Source: Saussurea involucrata
Taxonomy: Eukaryota; Streptophyta; Magnoliopsida; Asterales; Asteraceae
Direction of reading: 5' to 3'
NCBI GenBank assembly: GCA_033807775.1
Contig: CM066319.1
Location: 140,914,983 to 140,978,982, forward strand
Length of the DNA stretch: 64,000 nt
Every line of letters starts with the position of its first letter. The stretch's first letter is position 1. The translations under genes and the position numbers were made by a program. Below the pieces are notes generated by a model. That model had not been told where the DNA came from. It searched no databases and saw only the letters and a program-made list of their open reading frames with translations. Shown here piece by piece: positions 56,610 through 64,000 of this stretch.

Positions 56610-56714
56610 CCATCACGATTGATTGGAACTGGAACGTTTGGGTGTGGTAGTACCATTGTTGAAGGGGAGGATTTCATTGCTGAAAATATCACATTTGAGA
56701 ACTCTGCTCCTGAG
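56610..56714 (+). pseudogene. pectinesterase exon fragment, copy 1
   Basis: 105 nt between AG and GT. Reads GTGTFGCGSTIVEGEDFIAE and NITFENSAPE, the region around the pectinesterase ITFEN motif, most like the plant pectinesterase 31 group. Pectinesterases remove methyl esters from cell-wall pectin. The N-terminal exons and the catalytic Asp region are absent. Confidence 0.8.
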
Positions 56715-56800
56715 GTGTTGTTTATTTTTCCATGATTTCAGGTTATGGGGTTCAAGTCCTGTTGCTTTGTTCAATTGTTCTTACTAACTCTTTTATTCAG

Positions 56801-56878
56801 GGTTCTGGCCGGGCTGTGGCTATCAGAGTAACAGCTGATCGATGTGCTTTCTACAATTGCAGATTTCTGGGGTGGCAG
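56801..56878 (+). pseudogene. pectinesterase next exon, copy 2
   Basis: 78 nt with intact splice signals (TTATTCAG before, GTATGG after). Reads GSGRAVAIRVTADRCAFYNC then RFLGWQ, the family's AVAxR..D/ADxxAFYxCxFxGxQ region. It is in phase with 56610-56714. Confidence 0.85.
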
Positions 56879-57122
56879 GTATGGACATTCATTTATATAG
56901 GCCGGTAACAGAAGCTAGATACTAACTTAAAATTGACCAAGATAAAAAATCATTCAGAGGGTTTTAGAACCATTAAGAGGTAGACTTTTATTTTGCCTTA
57001 ATGGAACTATTAAGAGTAAAACAAACAGCCAATTAGTAATCATGTTCTAAAGATATAATATAAGGACTAAGGCTTCTCTAATTTGCACCATTTAAATGTG
57101 TTCATGTGATTGATTTGCACAG

Positions 57123-57227
57123 CCATCACGATTGATTGGAACTGGAACGTTTGGGTGTGGTAGTACCATTGTTGAAGGGGAGGATTTCATTGCTGAAAAT
57201 ATCACATTTGAGAACTCTGCTCCTGAG
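57123..57227 (+). pseudogene. pectinesterase exon fragment, copy 2
   Basis: Identical in protein to 56610-56714, 513 bp downstream. Part of a tandem duplication of about 513 bp (about 56425-56938 and 56938-57450). Confidence 0.8.
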
Positions 57228-57313
57228 GTGTTGTTTATTTTTCCATGATTTCAGGTTATGGGGTTCAAGTCCTGTTGCTTTGTTCAATTGTTCTTACTAA
57301 CTCTTTTATTCAG

Positions 57314-57391
57314 GGTTCTGGTCGGGCTGTGGCTATCAGAGTAACAGTTGATCGATGTGTTTTCTACAATTGCAGATTTCTGGGGTGGCAG
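57314..57391 (+). pseudogene. pectinesterase next exon, copy 3
   Basis: Third copy of the 78-nt exon, with a few substitutions (TGTGTTTTC for TGTGCTTTC). Splice signals kept. Confidence 0.8.
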
Positions 57392-57596
57392 GTATGGACA
57401 TTCATTTATATAGGCCGGTAACAGAAGCTAGATACTAACTTAAAACTGACCAAAAGTAGTAACTTGCTATGAATATCTGTTGGCAGTCAGTTTGGGTAAA
57501 GATCTATTAGACGTTTATTTTGAAGGTGTTCATTTGCAAGATTTATAGATTTTGTGTTTTCAAGGTGTTCATGGGTAAGCGATAAGTTCCAATAGG

Positions 57597-57761
57597 TGAG
57601 CAACCGAAAACTTGGCTTTCTGCATAAAGCCCCTCCCCCCCCCTTATAACTTACTGAATAAGCCACTTTCTATATCATTAAGCCACTACCAAACAGTCAT
57701 GTATAACTCACCTAATAAGTTGCGAGTCCCATTAAGCTGCTAACAAACATGCCCTTAGTTT
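57597..57761. mobile_element. MITE C (partial)
   Basis: Shares the inner and right part of MITE A and B, and ends GCTAACAAACATGCCCTTA. It gives the uninterrupted version of the right end that is split in MITE A. Confidence 0.55.
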
Positions 57762-57832
57762 GGGCATTCGGGTATTTATAACCACATTGTAATTTCCAGC
57801 GAAGGAAAATTGAGCTTTTAACCTTTTTGCAG

Positions 57833-57859
57833 GATACCCTTTATTTGCATTATGGGAAA
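57833..57859 (+). pseudogene. pectinesterase start of following exon
   Basis: After TTTTTGCAG the frame reads DTLYLHYGK, which directly follows GWQ in pectinesterases. Homology ends there. Confidence 0.65.
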
Positions 57860-57954
57860 TTGCCCTTCAGATCTATTGCAATAAACTCATAAGCTTTCTT
57901 TTTTCAGTTTGAATTCTGGGGTTCATTGGAGGTTATGAAAATCTGGGTGTAACA

Positions 57955-58215
57955 GCACTTAACCGCTTAACAGCACTTAACAGCATCTTAACAGCTTAAC
58001 AGCACTTAACAGCATCTTAACAACGTCTTAACAGCACTTAAGAGCATCTTAACAGCGTCTTAACAGCTTAACAGCATCTTAGCAGCAGCTTAATAGCATC
58101 TTAACAGCTTAACCGCATCTTAACAGCCTAACAGCACTTAACAGCATCTTAACAGCACTTAACAACATCTTAACAATGTCTTAACAGCACTTAACAGCTT
58201 AACAGCATCAAAACA
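57955..58215. repeat. TTAACAGC tandem array
   Basis: About 260 bp of short units CTTAACAGCA(TCTTAACAGCGT) in irregular order. Variable unit spacing (10 to 21 bp). Confidence 0.85.
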
Positions 58216-59310
58216 TCTTTCTCTTTTGTGGCTTATTGTTTCGAGCCGCAATTGATGTCTTTAGTTCAGCTTAATCTGGACAGCATGTAGATCTGTACAA
58301 CAGCTAAACTTCAGTTGTGTTGCAGATCTTGAGCTCAGAAAAATAGACGGAAGAAAACCGGTTGGGTTTTACAGCAATCACATATCGAACGTATGGGAGT
58401 TTTTTCTTTTAATTCGTTGTCATCGAAGTTTTGATGCCATGTTGGGTATTCATAGATAAACAAATAAAATGTTAGTTATATCTTTGTGAGTGACCATCCC
58501 TTAACAATTAAAATTCACTATGACGTTAAGGTAGTCACATTTATGAAAATGCAGGTTTAAAAAATTCCAACGCCAAAAGATAGGTGTTTATTTCAGTTCT
58601 TCTCGAGAAGTAGTAAAGCTATTTAAAAAGCATGAATGATATTTATAACTATTGTTATGCTATGTATTATGCATTGAAGGTGTATTTAAACCAAGCCTAG
58701 GAGCAACCGTTTGGTTTTGTTAAATATTTAGAGGACAATTAGAGTCTCCATTTGTTGGCATAGAATCGTTTTCATAATACTTTGTTTGCTTTTGTGCAAG
58801 TTTCTTTTCATGTATGCAATGCATGGATGTTTATGTGAATTAAAACAAAGATAAAATGCATGATATACATCATAGAAGGTGTCTTTTGTCTATGTTCAAT
58901 TTCTATTTTTGTAATCCACCATATTAAATAAAATATCAATTTCAGTTGTATGTGTGATATTGACTTTAGTTGTATGTATTAAGTGTTTTTGTTGTGGGAT
59001 TTTATCATATCCTTAGGATTAAACAATTTTGTTGATAGCTAATAGCCATAATTTCAAGGTTCCTCACTGTTTTTTATATCATTGTTAACGGTGTTTTGTT
59101 GATCTATTATCTGTTGGAATATATAAGAAAGTATAATGATCATTTTTATTTTATTTTTAAGGGCTGAATTGTTGATTTTTTGGTTGTTTTTTTGAAGTGG
59201 TGTATTGTTTCTGTCTGCAACAATATTGATGGATATGAAAATGGTAACTAGACTATCTATATGCTCCTGTTACACCTTTGTTTTACTTCCTCATAATCTC
59301 TCCATCTCTT
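58216..59310. other. non-coding interior of the Helitron
   Basis: AT-rich, no ORF or recognisable gene piece seen. Confidence 0.5.
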
Positions 59311-59460
59311 AGGGGCCTTTTACTAAACGCTTACTTGGTAAGTTGCTTATCGGGTGGGTCATTTACCTTACTGGATGAACATGGTGAGGGCCAAGAATCT
59401 TACCCGGTAAGAATGATATAAGGATGGAGAGTCTTACCCTGTAAATGATGGTTACAGACC
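59311..59460. mobile_element. second copy of the GGGCC..ACGCTTAC MITE (partial)
   Basis: Left end AGGGGCCTTTTACTAAACGC, with TTACCCGGTAAG words inside. Right end not found. See 54877-55158. Confidence 0.45.
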
Positions 59461-59937
59461 AGGTAACTTTTATCACTCATAATGAAAAATATTGTTATAC
59501 ACTTATACTTGGTATTTACAACACTAACATCAACTTTCAGGTGTTTACAGTTTGTTTCATTTGAGGTAAAATGGACACACAATTTAACACATGATGGCTG
59601 TTGGACTGGTATGGTGGCCCCTCCATCGAATGACGTCGTTTCATTCTTTAATAATACAATGTTTTGGTTATCTGCCCTCATCACAGCTGCAAATTATTTG
59701 ATGATACACGTTATGTATATTTTCTTTTGACATATAGCTTTAGTATTGTCGCAGTTTCAAGAGGAAGGAAGGAATAGTTTTTTATATCTTCATGAAAGCC
59801 AGGGGTAACAGTAGATCCTAACTCTACACTTGGTTGTTTCTTTACCATGATGGGATGGGTTTATTCGTAATTCCTAATTGAAAACATTTTATGTTTATTT
59901 GCTAGAAATTCCTCAGAGTTTTTTTTAATATTTACAG

Positions 59938-60090
59938 TAGGCCTGGTTTACTCGATGCTGCGATCTGGTAGATTAGATCGCCTACTTTTCCATGATTTTC
60001 CGCCACTGCAAGAGAGATTATATAAAAGACGTCAAGTTGGAAGTTATAGCTGGAAAGATGGAAGCATTTAGTGGAGCAAAGATGCTAACA
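59938..60090 (+). pseudogene. AAA-ATPase exon fragment, PEX1-like
   Basis: After an acceptor (TATTTACAG) the frames read RPGLLDAA, then GRLDRLLFHDFPPLQERL, then LEVIAGKMEAFSGAKM. This is the second-region-of-homology part of an AAA ATPase (xRPGRLDRLLF..P..ERL..GFSGAD). RLDRLLFxDFPxxxERL is closest to peroxin 1, which with PEX6 extracts PEX5 from peroxisomes. At least two indels. The PEX1 assignment is from memory of the motif; another AAA protein is possible. Confidence 0.55.
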
Positions 60091-60493
60091 GGCCTGGAAA
60101 TATGATGTCGGTCAACTATTTTTATTTACATGTTTGGATTAGTGCACTTCACATTAACATGTCTCATTTGGAGATTGGACATGCATTCGAGTGATAGTTA
60201 CGGTCTCTTTTAGGTGTACATTTGTTTATTTCTTCATAAAATAAGCATAGTTCCATCATTACTGTTGCTCATTTTATATATTCATTTTTCACTGATTAAA
60301 CTCTATTACTTTTTACAAATCATTCATTTAAATGTGATTTATTAATTATTATATTTAACATTAAAAATTTATTTATATCTACAATTTATATATTAATACT
60401 CAAAGAACTTACACTACCACGCAACGCGCGGTTCTCATACTAGTTTAATGCAAAAAAAGAAGCACGAAGCATTATAGGACTTAGACGAGCGAG

Positions 60494-61061
60494 TAGGGAG
60501 AGTAGGGATGCTCACGGGTTGGGTTGATCGGGTTGAAGGCATTTGAACAACTCAACCCAAAGTTTGGCGGTTTGAAAAATCTCATCCCAAACCAAAGTTC
60601 AACCCAACCCAACCCAAACCGTACGGGTTGGTCGGGTTAATATTTTGGCACATCAAAATATTCTCTTAGTCGAGAATATGTTGTTTTCTCTACTTATAAT
60701 TCCTTTTTAGCATCAATCATTTAATACATTTTACCATATTTCTTAAATCATATACATATCGCCTTCAACTATTTTTTCTCAATTTGCATATATATGTTCA
60801 CGTTTAGAGTTGGGTTCACGTAAGACCAGCCTATTTTCGTGAGACCAAGTTTTTACACTTGAAACTTCACAGCAAAACACTGTGAAAGTAAAAAAAATCT
60901 AAACCTTCACAGCAAAAACACTGTAAAGTTTCAAGTGTAAAATCTTGGTCTCACTGGTCTCATGAAAGTTGGTTGGTCTCACATGTGTATATGTGTGTGT
61001 GTGTGTGTGTTTGTGTTTTTATGTGTGTGAAGTAGTTATATAGAGATGGATAAGAGATTGA

Positions 61062-61100
<39 letters not shown>

Positions 61101-61336
61101 CGTAATGGTATAAGTGTCTAATGTACATATTAGTAGAGACTTAACAATCATGTTAAGTTAAAGAAATAAAAGTATATCGGTTTCATCGGGTTGGGTTGGG
61201 TTCAAATGATCGTAACCCGATATCAACCCAATACATACGGTTTGAAGATTTTACAACTCAATTGGACATCGGGTTGCTTCGGTTGGGTTATTTCACATTG
61301 GGTTGATCGGGTTGGTCGGGTTTTTGAGCACCCCTA
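60494..61336. mobile_element. hAT-type non-autonomous element
   Basis: 8-bp duplication CGAGCGAG on both sides (60486-60493 and 61337-61344). The ends contain AGGGATGCTCACGGGTTGGG and, on the other strand, AGGGGTGCTCAAAAACCCG. A foldback of its own (about 60826-60960, arms GTGAGACCAAG...ACTTGAAACTT) lies inside, with (GT)n and (AT)n runs at about 60984-61012 and 61070-61096. No transposase. Confidence 0.8.
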
Positions 61337-61344
61337 CGAGCGAG

Positions 61345-61588
61345 ACTGCGAGAGTAAGGTAGAATGGGAAAAATATGTGACAGGTTTTAGGGTTTTAATT
61401 TGACATGGGTAGTATAGTAATTTACAAAATATTGTCTCCTCTCTCTTATTTTTGTTTAACCTATTTTGATGACACAAAAAACTGCATTTATATACGTCAC
61501 TGATGTCATATCATATCCGAGTCTAACGATGTGTTAAACGTGAGAAAACAAGCCTTTCATGTTGTTATGTCTCACGTACCAAATGTCT
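61345..61588. other. unique non-coding stretch
   Basis: Nothing recognisable. Confidence 0.5.
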
Positions 61589-61948
61589 GAAGCCCGGTCC
61601 GGGCCAAAGCTCCAAAGCCCGATCAGGCTAAAATTTCGAAGACATGATTGAAAAAAGCCCGATAAGGCCCGAACTAGAGGGTAGTGAGCCTGGTTTTAGT
61701 GAGCAAAAAAGCCACAACTTTTTAAAACTTGGGCGGGATGGGTTTTAAGATTGAAAAAAGTTCGGTCTGACTTTTCCAGTACGGGCCTTTTCATGCTTTT
61801 TTCAGTCATGTCTCCAAAATTTTAGCAGGGCTTTGAGCTTTGGCCCGAACTGGGCTTCAAGCTTACTAGGCGTAGATTTTTTAGGCCGGTCTTCGTCTGG
61901 GCTTCAGGCTTGAGCTTTTTTGCTCACTAAAAACAGGCTCACTACCCT
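61589..61948. repeat. two interlocked inverted repeats (MITE-derived)
   Basis: Arm A 61589-61672 is inverted at about 61777-61860 (GGGCCAAAGCTC, AAAATTT, GACATGA.TGAAAAAAGC). Arm B 61678-61715 is inverted at 61912-61948 (AGGGTAGTGAGCCTG). The order A, B, A', B' is interleaved and not nested. Probably two overlapping MITE insertions. No clean target duplication was found. Confidence 0.65.
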
Positions 61949-62280
61949 ACCCCACGCCAACACATTACCTCTAGAACACTCGTCCTCTCGTATAGACCGG
62001 TATGTTACTCTGATTTGCATCTCGAGAAACTCCTATCAAAAGTCATGTACTCGTAAATGCCTAAGACTTTCATATCTATCCTCGGTTGCTCATCTCATGT
62101 CTTCTTCGGTCTGCCCTTCCTACTCGCCCCCTTGACCCTCGCACTTTCTACCCTCCTCACCGGTGCAAACGTGTCCAAACCACCGTGGTCTTCCCTCTCG
62201 CAACTTATCCATGATAAGTGCAACTTCCAACTTTGCTCGGAAGACGTTGCATATAAAAATTGGTACTAAATGAAATTAGC
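61949..62280. other. unassigned stretch downstream of the host gene
   Basis: Short open frames exist but none has a recognisable domain. Possibly a decayed LINE piece. Left unassigned. Confidence 0.35.
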
Positions 62281-62293
62281 TAATTACATAACT

Positions 62294-62460
62294 GGGTTGG
62301 GTTCCGGTGCGAAGGGTAAAAAAGGATCTCCACCCTTGGATGCACCGGATCAATCTTGTATCAAGCATGAATCACGGGTGGGTTTGAGATTAGAAGTGAT
62401 CAAGAGCCCAGATCTTTGTTACCTTCTCACCTTTAACTCTTCTTCCCACACAATCTTTGT
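62294..62460. mobile_element. GGGTTGGGTTCCGG MITE-like copy
   Basis: Begins GGGTTGGGTTCCGGTG like the copy at 63315 and ends in the CTTCTCACC..AACTCTTCT zone. Boundaries approximate. Confidence 0.4.
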
Positions 62461-62659
62461 CTTACATAAGTACCACACAGAAAATAAGTGGTAGTATAAA
62501 TAAATCACTATATTAGCATATTGTGTATAACAACTGAAAAAATACACACAACATTTTGTGGTTCATATACGGTGATTAAGATCATCGGCAGTCGGTACGT
62601 ACCTTCGTATGTATGCTTTCGTTTTACCCGTGTGATCGTGTATTCATACTTACCACATT

Positions 62660-63017
62660 TCATCTTAACCTTTTATAAAGGCTATAGGCCACGGCAACAG
62701 TTACAATGGCTCCAGCTAGAGCAGCGGCTGTAACCACTTCATGTTGCTCCCATTTTTTCAATAAGAAATCAAGTTTACCGCTGGGTTTCTGTACCTCCTT
62801 TTCCGTTCCTGTTTCTGACTTCTCGTCTCTGCAGCATGAAAATCCGTTGGCACCTTGACAACAACCACCACCGCCGTTTTCTTTTTCTTTTTCTTTCTCT
62901 TCTTTGGTGCTGTTTGTGCGGTTATCGTTCTCACTGGCCTCTAGATTGTTTCCATTTGGAAGTGTCTGTTCAACTGCCTTCTGAGCTTTCTTAACAGGAG
63001 GAGCGCCCATTTGACCC
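62660..63017 (-). CDS. sucrase/ferredoxin-like (AIM32-like) protein, last exon
   Basis: The acceptor TTGTAG at 63018-63019 and the stop at 62660-62662 bound the exon. It joins in phase to 63714-63797, giving IIERIW-R-GQMG, a junction known from plant sucrase/ferredoxin-like proteins (thioredoxin-fold, putative 2Fe-2S). The exon codes a variable Glu/Lys/Asn linker, a Cys-rich GGGGCCQGANGFSCCRDE motif, WEQHEVV and a C-terminal hydrophobic helix (TAAALAGAIVTVAVAYSLYK) with basic end KRLR, which looks like a tail anchor. The N-terminal thioredoxin-like domain lies beyond the right window edge. The frame is clean, so the gene is probably active. 3' UTR to the left, about 62480-62659. Confidence 0.78.
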
Positions 63018-63044
63018 CTACAAGTGATCAAATGTGTGAGCATA

Positions 63045-63298
63045 TGTGGAACCCCATTTAATGACTCTCCAAAAGATCAAGGACCAAATCTAGCAGATGT
63101 CGGAATCCTACACGCCCACTCCAACGGAGGCTAAACGGGCACAGATTGCCCCAGAGTGTTAGGAGGGAGCTAGAGCCTAGACAAGCTACCACATATTACC
63201 CCACATAGCGTCTGAATCTGATGCCATGTGAAAACCCATTTAATTACTCTCCAAATAACCACTAGAGGATAGAATGAAAGTTGCGGCATATATTGACA
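63045..63298 (-). mobile_element. possible degenerate TRIM in the host-gene intron
   Basis: TGTGGAACCCCATTTAATGA (63045) is repeated as TGTGAAAACCCATTTAATTA (63227), about 70 bp each. On the minus strand TGGCATCAGA, a decayed Met primer site, abuts the right copy. No target duplication. Confidence 0.4.
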
Positions 63299-63314
63299 AA
63301 TGGTACTTTTAGAA

Positions 63315-63550
63315 GGGTTGGGTTCCGGTGAGAAGTTGAGGTTAGTGTGAGAAGTGGTTATCAACTGGATGAGAAGCACATTAGGATGAGATGCACCGAG
63401 ATGCACTGGGTCAATTCCCTTCTAAGGAGCAATTCATGGGAGGGCATTCGATTAAAAGTGATCAACAATTCAGATCCACTTCTCACGCTTCTCAAGTTAA
63501 CCTCAACTCTCATACGATCCTTCGCCACTTTTAGAATTGGTACTTTCAGA
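63315..63550. mobile_element. GGGTTGGGTTCCGG MITE-like copy in the host-gene intron
   Basis: Starts GGGTTGGGTTCCGGTGAGAAG. The inner part has GTGAGAAGTGG against CCACTTCTCAC. Possibly a third copy starts near 63975. Ends approximate. Confidence 0.45.
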
Positions 63551-63713
63551 AACTCGTATCAAATGGCAGAAAGTATATAGGTGACATCATACCAAGAGGT
63601 CAGAGCTCAATCCGCACGAAAGGCTAGGAGTGTGCATGGGTATTTATCGTATTATATACTTTAAAAAGAAAAAATTACTAAATGAGCCAAGGGCATATGC
63701 ACGAAGAAAGTAC

Positions 63714-63797
63714 CTCCAGATCCTTTCAATGATTTCACCCTTTCCAATGTGTTGGTCAAGTAATGCAGGCACATCATTTGGGGTAACATAACCATAC
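63714..63797 (-). CDS. sucrase/ferredoxin-like (AIM32-like) protein, penultimate exon
   Basis: 84 nt with acceptor GTTCCAG (63798-63799) and donor GTACTT (63713-63712). Reads YGYVTPNDVPALLDQHIGKG then EIIERIW, the end of the thioredoxin-like ferredoxin domain. The intron to the last exon (63018-63713) holds a TRIM-like repeat and a MITE copy. The gene goes on past 64000. Confidence 0.8.
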
Positions 63798-64000
63798 CTG
63801 GAACACAAGATCAGCACAAGCTATTAAAACATAAAAAGAACGAGAAAAACATCAATGTTCTAAAAGGTGTGAGACATGGCGTGACGGCAAGGCCAAGTCT
63901 TAAGCGGCGTTTTTCGAGGCATCATATCAGGCAGCAAATTTGTATGCCGTATGTATAATTATAACCAAAAGATTGTGTGAGAAGTTGAGTTAACGTGAGA

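Larger units (their letters stand above)
55683..60443 (+). mobile_element. Helitron carrying captured gene fragments
   Basis: The 5' end is A/TCAATATATATATAAAAAC, and the 3' end is ACGCAACGCGCGG (hairpin, 60417-60431) followed by TTCTCATACTAG/T. TC at the 5' end, a GC hairpin about 10 bases before CTAG and insertion between A and T are the standard Helitron marks. It has no Rep/helicase gene, so it is non-autonomous. It carries plus-strand pieces of a pectinesterase gene and of an AAA-ATPase gene, a tandem repeat and MITE insertions. The 5' end is less certain than the 3' end. Confidence 0.78.

Noticed and set aside
57955..58215. CRISPR-like array
   Set aside because: Units are short, irregular and without unique spacers, and the genome is a plant's.
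59400..59730. ORFs on both strands at 59400-59730 in the Helitron
   Set aside because: Overlapping chance frames in a MITE copy and its flank.
62057..62269. 70-codon ORF downstream of the host gene
   Set aside because: Hydrophobic and Leu/Ser-rich, no homologous domain recognised, no splice or promoter context.

Overview
This is a stretch of plant nuclear DNA, about 90% transposable elements, with one real host gene at the right edge. The host gene (spliced, minus strand), the families of LTR retrotransposons, LINEs, SINE, MITEs and a Helitron, and the initiator-Met primer sites all point to a eudicot. The Sirevirus-type copia elements with long 'envelope-like' reading frames resemble those common in Asteraceae, but the family-level assignment is inference only.

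Layout. (1) 1-7318: the 3' two thirds of a plus-strand Sirevirus-like copia element (T): pol with two nonsense codons, an envelope-like ORF with several lesions, polypurine tract, 3' LTR. (2) 7319-11764: a MITE/SINE field: a 338-bp Mutator-type hairpin MITE with 9-bp target duplication, a Tourist-like MITE, a MITE that was hit twice by other MITEs, and a complete SINE with 17-bp duplication. (3) 11779-32261: one full-length LINE (L, minus strand, 14-bp target duplication, about 6.3 kb of its own) opened by two insertions: a gypsy solo LTR (Z, 12114-13699) and a non-coding gypsy-like element (X, 17420-29990). X in turn carries a 363-bp TRIM in its 5' LTR and a Tekay-type chromovirus (Y, 21294-29539) in its 3' LTR. 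Every boundary is marked by a perfect target duplication. Y has an abnormal palindromic LTR at one end. (4) 32719-54666: copia wreckage: a minus-strand Sirevirus-like element (W) whose two LTR copies enclose a plus-strand Sirevirus-like element (U), a 5'-truncated LINE with an open reading frame, an unrelated copia (V), and a loose envelope-like fragment. (5) 54667-61948: MITEs, a 4.8-kb Helitron carrying pectinesterase and AAA-ATPase (PEX1-like) gene pieces, a hAT-type element, and interlocked inverted repeats. (6) 62660 to the right edge: the last two visible exons of a sucrase/ferredoxin-like (AIM32-like) gene.

How the parts relate. X has no coding capacity but shares the primer-site leader and the PPT/LTR edge with Y, so it looks like a parasite of Y-type machinery. 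Each LTR family carries its own dispersed short palindromic word in LTRs and leaders. The U element appears to have a private TATA promoter and a candidate intron in front of its envelope-like gene. The most unusual single structure is Y's 899-bp-arm palindromic LTR with an intact 5-bp target duplication.

Positions were counted by eye from the numbered sequence and may be off by one or two bases where noted as approximate.
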